64,000 nucleotides of DNA from Atopsyche davidsoni (GCA_022113835.1 JAILWY010000009.1:3199501-3263500), one strand, 5' to 3'. Positions 13,408 through 25,421 are shown, numbered from the stretch's first letter. Notes: generated by a model not told the origin, from the letters alone. Numbers and translations: made by a program.

Positions 13408-14060
13408 GAGAAAAATCCACAAAGAAGAATGAAAGAGCAATCATGTATTCTAGGTAATTTCATTCTCATATAAATAATTTCAGGATAAATAATATAGCGC
13501 AATATTACACGTAAAAAACTCAGGAGCTTTGTTAAAAAATTCCTGCAAACAAAATCCGCGACCGTCATTCAGCTGTTTTGCAAAGCGCAGGAGGGACGTG
13601 ACGGAACAATAAAACAAGGCTGGGGATGAAGAATTAATACAGGGTCTTCAGGAACAATGTTATTAACATTTATTATGATACTTCAGTCGAAGCTTGGACA
13701 CGCAAGACAGCTACTATGCGAAGAATTGAGGCGGCAGAAACGTGATACCTTAAGATACCACGGGTTACCCGCGTCACAAGTAAAAGAGTCTTGCACAGGA
13801 TGCGCAAAGAAAAGGAAGTCGCGACATAGGTAAAGAAGCGGAAGATCTCCTATTTTGGATATATAATTCGTTACAATAAATATAGCATCTTCCAGCTGAT
13901 TGTTCAAAAAAGGAAAAGGGGGCATTAGAAGAAGGAAGGTTCACGTGGGTGCGGAATTTGCGCCAGTGGCTGGAGATCGGAAGTGTAGCTGAACCCAAGA
14001 TAGAGACAAGTTCAAGGAAATGGTCACCAACCTCTTAAGAAAAAAAAGATAATTTATCGA
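13408..14060 (+). mobile_element. LINE-derived repeat, copy 1
   Basis: About 650 bp is closely similar to 43834-44515 in the same orientation. The first about 270 bp is non-coding. From about 13674 the plus strand carries the decayed C-terminal end of a non-LTR retrotransposon reverse-transcriptase protein: VEAWT, RRIEAAET, then KRKISYFGYII, NKYSIFQLIV and, in another frame, WVRNLRQWLEIGS. The two copies share the stops after AAET and before VKKRK. Confidence 0.8.
13674..14037 (+). pseudogene. Non-LTR retrotransposon polyprotein C-terminus, broken
   Basis: This resembles the tail of insect endonuclease/reverse-transcriptase LINE proteins (EAWT...RIEAAEMW..R..L.IPW...V...EVL.R......L...KKRKL.YLGHI.R...Y.LLQLI). 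Two in-frame stops and at least one frameshift before the WVRNLRQW segment make it non-functional. The final codons read near EMVTNLL, as in the shorter LINE tails elsewhere in the window. Confidence 0.75.
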
Positions 14061-16240
14061 CCACAAATTTAAAAAAAATTGAACAAATTCTCATATCAAT
14101 TCTCATACCTAGGGAAATCAGAATTTATTGAATCGGATGTTTAAAATGCGATTGCACTTTTGAGGTTGTAATTTTACGATGCTCAGAATGCCGATGTTAT
14201 GAATATGCAATGAAAATATCATAATAGTTGCATAATGCATAAGAGATGATGGAATTTTCAATATAGATGCCAACATTGGTCGCGGCCATGGGGAGTCCCG
14301 AGTCGCTGCAGTGTCCATACTTCACAGGCGACTGAACACGTCGATGGAGCGGCGCGGGCGCAAACTTCACAGCCACTTTGAAAATAGAATGAATTATACC
14401 GGAATTCGAAAATGGAATAAAACGCCGAGTCATGTTCTAAATTTAAAATCTACGCCGAGTCCTCTGAGTGAGATTTGAATCAGTTTGGGTAAATAGTAAG
14501 TCGAAAGCCGTTTGGTACACAAAAGCTCTTGGGTTGGTGACTGATTGCTTCACTTTGTGTATATACAAAAAATAAACAGATTATTAATTTCACATGTAAA
14601 CCTCACGGTCTTTTTTTTTTGTTTCACACTGTATTTTAATTAAATTACACGTAGATGCAGTATACTTGCTGTAGATTAGATATACACACAATTAGTTTAC
14701 TGTCATGGTGTGATCTAAACGGCGGAGACTGAGTACGAGTATGTCGATATTTTATAAAACTAAAATTTAAACAGATATTTTATTCTACAATGATGTAGAG
14801 ATATCATATAGTAAAGCTCTTTTTTGTAAACAAATATGATGAGAGCAAACATCCTTATCATTAAATGTTCATAACATAAATATTTGATACCCTTCCTTTA
14901 TTTGCTGACTTGTCAATTTTTTTTTTGAATAAGCTTTTTAGTTTAGTAGACAGCACTATTAGAACTATAGTTATGAATATTAGATAGTTGCCTGTGAAAA
15001 TATTGCAAATGTATAATATAAATTATAAAAAACAGTAAAAGTCAGCTAGTGAGATGTCAAACACCCTTTGGTGTAATTTATGATGCATATGAGGTATTTC
15101 AGCCAGAGGTGCACTCCAGGCGAGATTGCCCGAGTTTGGTGGGGCTGGTGGGCAGTGAGTTAGATTAGATTCGCAGGCTTCGCTGCGCTGATTGGTGGTC
15201 GTGCCAGAGCTGCTAACGACGATGGAGAATATTCCAGAACGCACACTGACGAGGGGAATTGGCGCTGGTCACACAAATTGCCATTCCGATGTGTTCATCG
15301 AAACCGACGAATCGAATCAACTCTACGGGATTGATAAGCGATCTGCAATTATTGACATAAAGTAATAGAAATAATGATAAAGATATATTTGTTTTTGGAT
15401 GAAGACATGACCGAGAAATTCGATCAAAAATATATTGTGGGATATTACTTATAGTATTAAGAAACATTGAGATGTCCGAAAAAATAAAATCAAAATCAAC
15501 AAAACAAACCCGTGTATTCAATACGTTAAATTATTGCATGTCAAGAATAGTTAAAATTATTTTGAAGGCAATATTGAAATTAAAAATTTACACGGCACGC
15601 ATATTTTAAAATAATATAAATCCAGGAGTTTTATTTCGAGACTGAGATAAGATTCAAATCAACACTTTTCTCGGCATTAATTTCTTTTGAAATATACTAC
15701 AATAGTATAAGTTGATAGCATTCAAATTTTAATCATGATCAAAATAAATAAAGTTACATTTTTCTTAATTATTATATATTAAAAATAAAATTTAAAAAAG
15801 TATTCAAGTTTATTTAATATTGGACATTCGTGTCAACATCACATGATAGAAATCACACGCAGATAAGAATATATATATAAACTCATTGCGAATCATCGTA
15901 AATATGACTACTACCAACATTAATGTACATAATAAAATTGATGGTACAGGTACATGGTATGATAAGATAAGGTGTCGTCAGCTAAATTTAAAAAATCTAA
16001 GAAGATAGCACGAATTAAACGGTAATTTAAACAATATAATAGAGTTATACGTTTTCATATCTCGATTGAAACATTAGTATAAAAAAGATTTAAGAGACCG
16101 TCAATTTGAAATACTATCAAGTAGATACCGTGTAAGGAAAGGATTCCGAGATTTAATGTCATATGTTGACAATGATACGTTCGTGCGATGTAATATATTT
16201 TGTATTCTCTCGATCGTAGTACTTATCTAAAGATTATGGG
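14061..16240. other. Intronic stretch, no gene seen
   Basis: AT-rich DNA. Open frames at 14197-14433 (-), 15023-15244 (-) and 15213-15521 (-) are short, have no recognisable domain and lack clear splice context. I see no repeat with defined ends. Confidence 0.55.
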
Positions 16241-16993
16241 CAGGGGTCCCTAACCTTTTTGCACCCAAGAGCACATTCTAGAATGCCGGTCGGGCGACGA
16301 GCACCATTTATTTTTTCAAAGTATATTTATAGTTGGACATAGTCAATAATACATACAATGCACAAAATATATTTAATTCCAAAAATATAATTATAAAATA
16401 TAAATAAATTGTTTATATTTTTATGTAAAATAAATAATAGTACAGTAAAACCCCGCTTTACGCGAGGGACACGTTCCGGAAAAAATCACGTTAAGTGAAA
16501 TTCGCGTATAAACATACATACATAGTCTAAACTTGATACAAAAAAATGTGATTCATTTGAATCAATCATTTCAATTCTAAGAACACTTTATCCAGTATTA
16601 CATGTTATTTTTACTAAAAAATACATCTATTGTCTTCTGGGTAGCGTTTCTTTTACGTTCTTGTAAAATACGTTCACCCAACGCTGTTTTTATGTGTTAA
16701 GAGAAGTCAATGACTACATTATGTTCATATACACATTCATAAATAAGAAATTTGCGTAATGCGAGGTATTTCAACGCGAAATTTGAAATTCGCGTTATAG
16801 TGAAACCGCGCATTACGGAGTCGCGTAAAGCGGGGTATTACTGTATATAATTAATTATAACGATATAATCATTTTCGCTTATATTTCTGTTTAATAAATA
16901 AATACATTTTTAACGTGGTCGCACAGCGGCGGGCACTCGTAAAACGGTCGTCGGGCGCCACGGTGCCCGCGGGCATAGGGTTGGAGACCACTG
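16241..16993 (+). mobile_element. hAT-superfamily element (family with CAGGGGTCCC ends), interrupted
   Basis: Starts CAGGGGTCCCTAACC and ends GGGTTGGAGACCACTG, an imperfect inverted pair of hAT type. Flanks ATTATGGG and ATTTAGGG are a diverged 8-bp target duplication (6 of 8). It is the same family as 58537-59723, which lies in the opposite orientation. A pogo-like MITE is inserted within it. No transposase frame is recognisable. Confidence 0.8.
16443..16843. mobile_element. pogo/Tigger-like MITE, copy 1 (nested)
   Basis: 401 bp flanked by TA on both sides. Terminal inverted repeats read CAGTAAAACCCCGCTTTACG and its near-complement CGTAAAGCGGGGTATTACTG. It is inserted into the hAT element at 16241-16993. 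It is closely similar to 19239-19644 and 37616-38003. No coding capacity. TIR start CAGT and TA target are typical of pogo/Tigger. Confidence 0.9.
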
Positions 16994-18469
16994 ATTTAGG
17001 GGACCTGCTGTCAAATGTTTGTGAAATATGCGTTCGCACATTGGGTTGTGTGTTCTCGATAATTTTGCCGAATGCTGGTATTAACTAGACATGCCACCAG
17101 GAGCTGCCGGCACGCACAGGCGGCGACCTTGACATTCACAATAAACCAGGGCGAGCAAATCAATTCGGGCCATGATTTATTCCATGGCTGGTCTTAATTA
17201 TTAATTACATTTCGAAAGTCATTTGTAATAATGGAATATTTATTAATTTTATTTTCGTGTGCCGGAACGGGCGGCTCCGTACTTGTAAATGTTACGACCG
17301 CAGCATTGATTCATATACCTTTTTGGATTCAATGGCAACAAGAAATATCAATTTGGCATTCTAAAGCGCCGAAACGTTGGAACAATCATCAAAACTTAAC
17401 GCGGCTAAACTACTAAGAAACGTTTTGATTAACAACGACCGCCAAAATCTGCGAGCAAATCTTATGAGTTAGATTGTACACAAAAATGTTAAAAGAAAAT
17501 TATAGAAAAAATATTGTGATATGCGATACAGTACGGTGTGATTTACTGTTTTAGTCTAGTATCCTACTTTACAGAGTAGTGTAGATTATAAGCCCCTCAT
17601 TAAAATTAACTGAGAATGAATATTGTTAATATTGTATCCTATCCATAGTATATATGTTATAATTATTTTTCAGAGTTCAGAAATGGGTAAAAATGATTGG
17701 TGATTTTTAACGAGGATGATTTGAGGATGAGAAGTTTTTCCACATTTCTACTTTGTTTCACGCGACTAGTTTTGCCAACTTCCTATGTGAGTATTATTTT
17801 CAAGCAGAAAGAAAATTTTGGAAGATGTACATGAGCCGTTTTCTTCTGTGAGGTTCTCCAGGCGATTCGAGACTACAAAGATTAGACTTCCCCGAGTCTG
17901 GTTCGCTCCGGCCACACGGACGCCCCTTAATTGCTCTTTCGCAACAACTTTCTGGCAACACTGGGTTTTTTCACTGAGAAGGATTAAGCCGAAACTACGA
18001 TAAATAAGCTGCTGAGTGTTTTAAGTTAAATTAAAATATTATTCATCGCCTTTTCTTTGCTGGCCTCGCGCCGCTGCGCAGCCTCCGCTACTTTGTACAA
18101 TAAATCAAAACTTTATTGTGATAACTTGCCTTTGAATAGGAAAACTAACTGTTAATATAAAACCTAATGAAGTCCAACAGACTCTTAGAATGAACAGTTA
18201 CATCAATACTTTCACATATATTTATGTAGCAAAATCTAAAATAATTTGTAAAAATATCAGTAATACATGGCGTTTGATTGAAAATGCCCTAGGGTGGTAA
18301 ATAAAAATCAACTATATTTATTCTTCCCATAAAATTAATATCGAATTCGCGAGGTGTGTAGAGAAATACGTGTTAACATGCATTTCAAATGACAAACAAT
18401 ATCATGATCATAATGACCTTGTAACCATATCAACGCTAACCAAAACACTGTCAATGAAATAACCTATTA
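16994..18469. other. Intronic stretch, no gene seen
   Basis: Mixed AT-rich DNA with a modest GC-rich patch at 17090-17180. Short open frames at 17231-17416 (+) and 17818-18003 (+) have no known similarity. I see nothing else. Confidence 0.55.
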
Positions 18470-18830
18470 TTTTAAATATTTATTTTTTTATTGTTGACCG
18501 GTTTCGCCAACCTTTCATGTTGGCATTATCAAACTGAATTATAAACAATTGTTAAAGGGAGAGGTTGTTGGAGAGAGAGATAGAGATAGAATGATTGTCA
18601 GGTGTTATATTTAATCCGAATAGCGGAAAATAGCTTTATATAGAATCCTATATTTATTCTTAAATTACCCCTTACCACCTGACAATCATTATCTCTCCCT
18701 TTAACAATTGTTTGCTTAATTGCTTGTAATTATATAAATTCTCGCTCAGTTTGATAGTGCCAACGTAAAAGATTGGCGAAACCGGTCACCAATAAAAATT
18801 ATATGGAAAAATCACTAAAGTATTAAATTT
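18470..18830. mobile_element. Foldback (long inverted repeat) element A
   Basis: A left arm (TTGACCGGTTTCGCCAACCT, then GGCATTATCAAACTGA and ACAATTGTTAAAGGGAGAG, then TGATTGTCAGGTG) is repeated as its reverse complement on the right (CACCTGACAATCA, CTCCCTTTAACAATTGT, GATAGTGCCAAC, TTGGCGAAACCGGTCA). The arms can form a large hairpin. A half copy lies at 40890-40990. Ends are approximate. Confidence 0.75.
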
Positions 18831-18858
18831 AAAATGGAATAACAAAAATACTGATTAA

Positions 18859-19236
18859 AATAAAACCTCGATATAACGGACCACTGTTTAACGGACTTCG
18901 GATATAATGGACAAAAATCCGGTCAAATGTAAAAAAAATAAAAAAGTTCTAAATGCGAAAATGTAAAAAATAAAACCGTTATTTTCGAGAGTTGATTATA
19001 AAAAACACCCAACTTTAAAAGTACAAACAAAGCTTGATTTCTTTTTGGTAAGATTACCGAAAGCAAGCGCGTCGATATCAAACAGAAACTTCACGACGAC
19101 TGGTCCGGAGATAATTAGATACAATTTTGTTTGTGATTTATATATTTTATTTATATCTAAATACATAGCGTATTTAAAAAAATGTTTTTTGATTTATTTT
19201 AATCAATTTTTTTTATCTTCCCCCAATCATATACTG
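18859..19236. mobile_element. pogo-like MITE family B, truncated copy
   Basis: One end reads TAAAACCTCGATATAACGGA, matching in reverse the end of the complete copy 51791-52153. The shared interior includes the segment around CGAAAGCAAGCGCGTCGATA. The far end is lost where the element abuts the next MITE at 19239. Confidence 0.75.
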
Positions 19237-19238
19237 TA

Positions 19239-19644
19239 TAGTAATACCCCGCTTTACGCGAGGGATACGTTCCGGAAAAAATCGAGTTAAGTGAAATTCG
19301 CGTATATCGGGGTTTACGATTAAGCATACATACATAGTTAAAACTTAATACGAATCATTCGAATCACTTTAATTCTAAGAACACTTTATGCAGTATTACA
19401 TGTTATCTTTACTGAAAAATACATCTATTGTCTTTTGGGTAGCGTTTCTTTTACGTTCTTGTAAAATACGTTCATAACACCCAACGCTGTTTTTAATTGT
19501 TACGAGAAGTCAATGACTACATCATGTTCATACACATTCTTAAATAAAAAATTCGCATAATGCGAGGCATTTTAACGCGAAATTTGAAATTCGCGTTATA
19601 GTGAAACCGCGCATAACGGGCTCGCGTAAAGCGAGGTAATACTG
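19239..19644. mobile_element. pogo/Tigger-like MITE, copy 2
   Basis: Terminal inverted repeats start TAGTAATACCCCGCTTTACG (first base changed from C) and end AAGCGAGGTAATACTG. TA is on both sides. It is about 406 bp and similar throughout to copies 1 and 3. It adjoins the truncated family B element. Confidence 0.88.
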
Positions 19645-19699
19645 TATGTACTATTATTTTTCGTCACGAAATGCCAAGCCGGGGAGGAATTCTCGCTGA

Positions 19700-20035
19700 C
19701 CTGTTTCTTATGTCAAGTGAAGCATCTTGTGCGTGATGCACCTGTAACCATAGCAACGGCTAGTAAAACACTGCGGTTGATGTGTATCTCCGAGGGGGCG
19801 CACGCGCGGGACAGTCGAATGTGGGTCGAGCTGATGGCGGCGGAGGTCGCGGGGCGCCATTGTGCTGCACAAGTATTTCGAATTATCCTTTGTACCGAAT
19901 CGCAAGTAAACAGCGGCCGAAACAAAGAGGCGGGGGAGGGGGGAATAACAAACATTGGCCGTTTGGCGGTCGCAGAGCGGCTCTGTTTGCGATAGGGGAA
20001 GCAACCCTGGATCCCGAAAGGGGTAAGTCGCAACG
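19700..20035. other. GC-rich island in intron
   Basis: About 335 bp of CpG-rich DNA. Several overlapping open frames on both strands (up to 118 codons) follow from the low stop density and none has a recognisable domain. SOX-like CCATTGT and ACAAAG motifs occur. Likely non-coding, possibly regulatory (inference). Confidence 0.35.
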
Positions 20036-20284
20036 AACGAATACAAAAAAAAATATCGTTTTAGTTAGACAAATTGAAAATCTGACAATACAAATAAAAA
20101 TAGCTTACTTTGAACCCATACTTTTATATAAATCATAGCAGTCCATTACCTGGCGAAATCGTGTCATTTAATTATTTTAATTGTCACTTTATTTTTCTAT
20201 GCAGAAAGTTGATTTTTTTACAGAGTATTGAGAAAACTATAAATTATATTTACCTATTTTTTATTATTTAATTAACGTCCATTT

Positions 20285-20680
20285 TCAGGGTAAAACAAAA
20301 TCTTGAAGATGTCGAAAAATTGGATGAAATGACGATTTTTAAAAACCAAAGTTTGTTAAAGATATCGCACAGGGTTTATATTTAATCTTTTAATTTCAAT
20401 TGAAAAAAAGGCTTTTAAATGTTTAGGACTCGTGTAAAAGGGACATTACGAATTTCCAAATTCCTACACTTCAATCGGAAAAACACATATTTATCATATT
20501 AATAGTAAATTTATAAGAAATAAAAAAAATATTCTGTTCGGAAGAAGGGATGTATCAAACTTTTTGCATTAAATTTTTTTTGATTGGTGCAGTTGATTTT
20601 TCGCAAAACGGACTAGAAAATGATCAAAAAAACTTGACTATGGGACCTAGACCCTTAAGAAAAAGCAACAAAAAAAAAAC
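20285..20680. mobile_element. Foldback element C, diverged copy
   Basis: The segments GATGTCGAAAAATTGGATGA and TTTGATTGGTGCAGTTGATT match the element at 25709-26145 (first in reverse, second in the same direction). Boundaries are approximate. Confidence 0.6.
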
Positions 20681-20749
20681 ATGGACTTCTAAGCCATTAT
20701 TCTACCATAAAGTATCTAAATCAATACAAAAAAAAAAGTGTAAATCCGG

Positions 20750-22578
20750 AGAGAAATTTCCGCGGCAGGGCCGATCAATCTCCAGCCCAATTTCCACACA
20801 AGGTGACATACGAAATCGCATTTGGCCCCCTGATAGGGGTTGGGGGTTGTGACATGGCCGCAACTGAACTAACACGCGGCGCCCCATGCTCGAGCACACA
20901 ATAAGTGTTGACTGTTTAATTGCAATTCCGGTGCCGTTTAATAGAGCGGATGTCGCTGACAGGCCGCCTCGAGGGGTTGAAGCAGTGGCGCCTCGTGACA
21001 CGGAGCGTATGTGTGCTTTGTTGTTCTCACCCTTAGCTATAATACAAAGTTTCCGTTTACTTCAAAAATATACCTTCAAAAGCTGTACTAGTTTGCGTAC
21101 GTACATTCTCGTACCTGTAAAATGTGATATAACATAAAAAAACATGATGAATGAGATTTATAGTATTTAGTATAGGTATGTTTGAATTAAAACCTTTTCA
21201 CTGGAAAAACTAGTGCCCACAGAGAAACGGCAACAATGCCGGGCAGGAGCACACACGATGAGAAGTAAGTAGTAATTCCTGGGAAGGAATTCAAAAGAGA
21301 TGCTCTTCAGCGCTCGGAAGGCTTGAAAGTTAATACAAAAGGAAAACGTAAAATGTAATTACTACCTCCTGCTGCAGCGAGAGCATGAAATCCCATTACA
21401 GCGAGTACAAGAAGTACGCAACTGCACACTGTATAAAAAGGATTATTAAATAATTGAATAATTTCATTAAGCGTAACAAAAACAAACAGGGTATGTTCTT
21501 TCCGCATTGGAAACATCGGTTAAAATAAATTAAATACTTAATTTCTGCAACTTCAAAACGCGACAATAATTTTTTTGCATTGAGCGTAGAAACAACCGCG
21601 CGAAAGGTCTATCTATGATGCTTTTACATAAAAAAGCAAAAAAAAAATATCGTCACACTATAAAACACCCTCGTAGTCTTTATGGTTTATTAGCTGTGAT
21701 TTATTATAAAGCTGAGAACTCTGCTTTTATCGATACAATTGATGAGAATCAACATTGACTTTTTATAATACAAAAAAAAAATATTTTTAATGTAAACACC
21801 TCAGCGTGCTTTTAACTCATTGATATTTCAGTTCTAAGTAATAAAACGGCGTAGTTTAACATGTGTTTATTAGCTTCCGAAACACTGTAGTATTTATAAG
21901 AATCACGAGTTCACAACAGGTTTATAATAGAAACGCATTCAATTGCTTAATTACTCCGAGCTCCGTAGCTTGGGAGAATTAAAACAATGCGGACAATTCG
22001 TACGAATACAATGTGGATTATAAAATGTTTGTAGAATTAATAGAGGAATTGAGTTTATTGCCGTGGCGTGCCGCGACCGTTTACTCAGACGCTCCCCCGC
22101 GCGTGCGATCTCTTAGCTAGGCATTCGGTGTAGGCAGCATTGTCAAGATTGTATAAAGAAAAAATCTCATGAAAGAAGAGAAGCTCTCATAACGGAAGAA
22201 GCTAGCACAAGAACGAGCGCAATAAACGCTTATTGTAAACAAAATAATTTTTAAATTGTATTTAAAAACACAATCTTGGAAGGGACTTATATGTTTTATA
22301 GCAATACTCGTATATGCAAAACGTTGCGAAAACAGCCGAATCGGCAATTAGATTTGACACCAATTTGCAGTTGTTTAAAAAATATTTCTGATGCAGCCAC
22401 AACGGGCAACAAATAAGCAGTTATTTTTTTTACAACAATTTATCACCATACCTTTGAACGCAGTCGTTGAACACAATAACAAGTTTCCAGGTTTAATGCT
22501 ATTTTCTTAATTGCTTTCCGGGAATAGCTGGATAGAAGAATACTGCTGAGAATGCGTATATAATTTTATAGTGTAAAT
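20750..22578. other. Intronic stretch, no gene seen
   Basis: A GC-rich block at 20750-21005 has open frames on both strands (for example 20702-21001, -) without known similarity. The rest is AT-rich. No element with defined ends is seen. Confidence 0.5.
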
Positions 22579-22797
22579 ATCGCCAGAAGGAGTATCAGAT
22601 CTAAAGGATTATAGAATATAGCTATTGGGTAGCAGCAATACGCATACTTTTCCTTAGAATTTAAAACTACGATGTAGAAGGACCTATAAGCACTATTTTA
22701 TCTAAGAAATCCATAAACACTGGCCTAGTATAAATATATGCTCAGTGAGATGATCGCTAAACTCCTCTGAGGACAAGTACCCGAGGAAGAAGGAATA
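22579..22797 (+). mobile_element. LINE 3'-end fragment, short type, copy 1
   Basis: Carries the shared block CTATTGGGTAGCAGCAATAC...TTTAAAACTACGATGTAGAAGG and ends in a form of TATGCTCAGTGAGATGAT followed by a GAGGAAGAAGG purine tail. The block recurs at 24040-24194 (-), 29080-29305 (+), 30201-30432 (+) and 59818-59890 (-). Confidence 0.65.
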
Positions 22798-22859
22798 TCG
22801 CAAAAGAGGACGCTATTGGCTAGATACCGTTTTGTTGTCAGTTGTATAGTAGTACTCCA

Positions 22860-23799
22860 TTTTTTTATATAAAAAAGGAGTACCTCTGCAAATGAAGCTT
22901 AAAAGTAAAGAGAATTATATTTCGTTATGAGAAATGTGACTTAGCTGGGACATCTCGGTGAGAGCCTCCGGGCCACGATGGAAAGGGCGGATAAGCGCGT
23001 GAATTACGTTTATGTTCGGGTGGAATACAATATTATGTGTATTCATTAAAACAGCCGTTACCTTTGTTGCGTCGATGCCGAGCCTGGGTGGTAAGATTTC
23101 ACTAGTCAGATTTATGCTCGCTCTTTACTTTGTTGGAGGTAAAAGAGTGTAATTTGAAGTAAGATGTGTTCTTTAGATATGCTTTGGACAAGAATATTGC
23201 TTTTTAGTGCTTGTTTCTGTGTATTTTTAACTGTCATTTTCATAACAGTAAATCATTTAAATACCGCATTTATAAAATGTAAAATTATAATCTTGAAATA
23301 TCATATAGTTCTTTTATACAATATCCACGATTGGTTTGCCTATACGACAGATATCATCAAACATAATAAAAAGCAACCGGTGTTTTAGTGTCGCATTGTT
23401 GATAAAAATAAGCTGACGTGAAATTAAAAAAAACATACAAATAATCACGAACCCTAACAATGTGACATCCTGTGTCCTGAACAGTCTAACAATTGCAATC
23501 ATCTTACATCAATCCAATTCACAGAATCAAGCACACGAATGCTTCCGCCCGCATAAGTAAAAAAAAAAAATCGTATACAAATATACTTTTTTGGAACATT
23601 GTATAAATGCTTATTTTTAACAATTATATATTACAAAGAAGCTCATATTTAAAATTGTATTCAAGGGCGATGTCTTCACACCATCCGTTTGTACCGGTCG
23701 TACGAAAACGCTTCGGTTTAGCAAAATGACATGGCATGCTTTGTAAGGGCGGTTTCACACATGTGCGAGATATACATTCCAAAAAATACTGCGATAACA
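22860..23799. other. Intronic stretch, no gene seen
   Basis: AT-rich apart from a small GC-rich patch near 22945-23000. Open frames are short and unrecognised. Confidence 0.5.
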
Positions 23800-23818
23800 C
23801 CCCCCCCCCCCCCCCCCC
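23800..23818. repeat. Poly-C tract (19 C)
   Basis: Nineteen consecutive C residues, rare in AT-rich DNA. The length may be a sequencing or assembly estimate. Confidence 0.95.
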
Positions 23819-24039
23819 AACGGTGATGGTAAATATATAACCGAATCTGACACAGCACCATGAAAAGTTTAAAAAGAAGGAACGCCAAATATTCAATAAA
23901 CAAATGTAGGGGTGATTATTCTACTCCATCTCTAGGTCTGAAATACGCGAGCACCAAAATAAAATATGTGTTGTAAAGTATACATAAGACAACTACTGTT
24001 CCTTTATAATATTAGGATGTTTACAATGTGTATATTATT

Positions 24040-24194
24040 CTTCATCAAGCATATACTCTTGCTGAGCCAAAAATAGTGTAGTGGGTTTCCGGGTCCTTCT
24101 ACGCCGCAGTTTTATATTGGAAGGAAAAATCTGCATATTGCTGCTGCCCAATAGCATTATTATATAATCCATTCCTTACAAAGCTCTGGCGTTT
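24040..24194 (-). mobile_element. LINE 3'-end fragment, short type, copy 2
   Basis: Read on the minus strand it runs GCCAGAGCTTTGTAAGGAAT, CTATTGGGCAGCAGCAATAT, then a frame ending TTLFLAQQEYMLDE. That frame resembles the LAQNxNMLEE tail of the LINE copy ending at 44490. Confidence 0.68.
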
Positions 24195-24289
24195 AGATAT
24201 ATATATATATATAACTCAGTAAATTCACTCATTTTACCCCCTTGTTTTGGCTGTTATAATTTGTTATAAGTGCCTCTCTTTGTTATCTA

Positions 24290-24505
24290 GTACCAAGTTA
24301 TTTATTTAATTTATTCATCAATCCATGCAAAAAAGGGTATTTTCACATACTTTCCCTACATAATTCAATAACAAAAATCAAGAAATACAGGTATGCTACC
24401 ACTTAAGCCACACATTGTAAGCCCTACAACCTGCGCGCAGGATAAAGGGATAGCCACACACCATGTTACAACCATGGCTATATGGTAAGAACTATTGTAA
24501 ATTTA
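24290..24505 (-). repeat. Dispersed repeat family X, copy 2 (longest)
   Basis: The reverse complement of this segment aligns with 38010-38195 over TTTTCATTT..GTAAATTTACAAT, TGTGTGGCTATCC, GCTTAAGTGGTAGC and TATGTAGGGAAAATATGT. No coding text or terminal inverted repeats are seen. Class unknown. Confidence 0.68.
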
Positions 24506-24759
24506 CCAAATGAAAAAATATGGAATCATGAAATGTATTATTTTTTATTCACAAAAAAGAAACAGCTCACGTTGTATTTATCATTATAAGTTGTTTCAAC
24601 AGATCTTATATAGCTCTGCTGTTGTTTTTTTATTTTTTTATTTTTATCTTGAACCGTGTTAATTTATTCTCCATTATGTATGTAGTGTGAAATGTCGCTA
24701 ATCATCAGAATAGCACCCCAAGTGCGTCGCTCGGGGTCAAAGCACTGAGTAATAACTGA

Positions 24760-24960
24760 GTCATGTCGCTGCATTATGGTCAAGTGAAATATAATATTGT
24801 GCAAGACTGCGACGGGGCCATTGTTCCGCTGCAAGAAAGGCGCATTTCCGTCGGCCGGGCGCGTGTCAGTCACCTCTGCTTAGTCTACGGCCGCGCAACC
24901 TTGGCCATTGTGGCCAAATCACCGCAGACGTTCAAAAACGATATGTCAACACCTTTAGAT
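24760..24960. other. GC-rich island with palindromic SOX-like site
   Basis: A CpG-rich block. At 24901-24917 the sequence TTGGCCATTGTGGCCAA has complementary 6-base arms around ATTGT, and a second CCATTGTT lies about 85 bp upstream. A regulatory role is inference only. Confidence 0.35.
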
Positions 24961-24981
24961 TAATGCACAAAAACGGACCAA

Positions 24982-25421
24982 TCTATCTATAATAGTAATA
25001 TCCACTGTGTGTGTGTGTATGTATGTTTCATTTTTTGGTTCTCTATAAAATATCTTAAAATATACAATGCTGATTTTTTGCATGCAAGTTCTTCCGCAGT
25101 TATGTGCCGAATTTCAAGACGATAGGACAATATTTTCATTCATAAACTAATTGAATAAAAATATGCTTTAGCGAGTTCCAATATGTACAAATTATAGGAT
25201 TCTGTTGTTCACCGCGAGAATTTCAAATTTAGAACTTTTCAAATAAAGAACAGTCAGTGAAAGTGATGCGTTGTCTGTGACACGAAATGTGACAGAAACG
25301 TCAAGCAATGAATTGAAAGGAAAATGTGAGCAGCGTCTTTCGAGTATTCAGTCAAACATATGTTCAAACACTATTGCATCGTACATCGAATACGTCATTC
25401 TGTGACGGGCTACATTTCTAG
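24982..25421 (+). mobile_element. Non-autonomous Helitron
   Basis: Starts TCTATCTATAATAG after an A and ends TTTCTAG before a T, the A/T insertion typical of Helitrons. A hairpin CGTCA-TTCTG-TGACG (25393-25407) lies 10 bases before the terminal CTAG. There are no terminal inverted repeats and no target duplication. It is 440 bp with no Rep/helicase coding, so it depends on a helper. A GT run near the 5' end is also common in such elements. Confidence 0.82.

Noticed and set aside
19708..20138. Overlapping long frames on both strands (up to 118 codons)
   Set aside because: Five or more frames are open together in a GC-rich block, which is expected from low stop density rather than coding.
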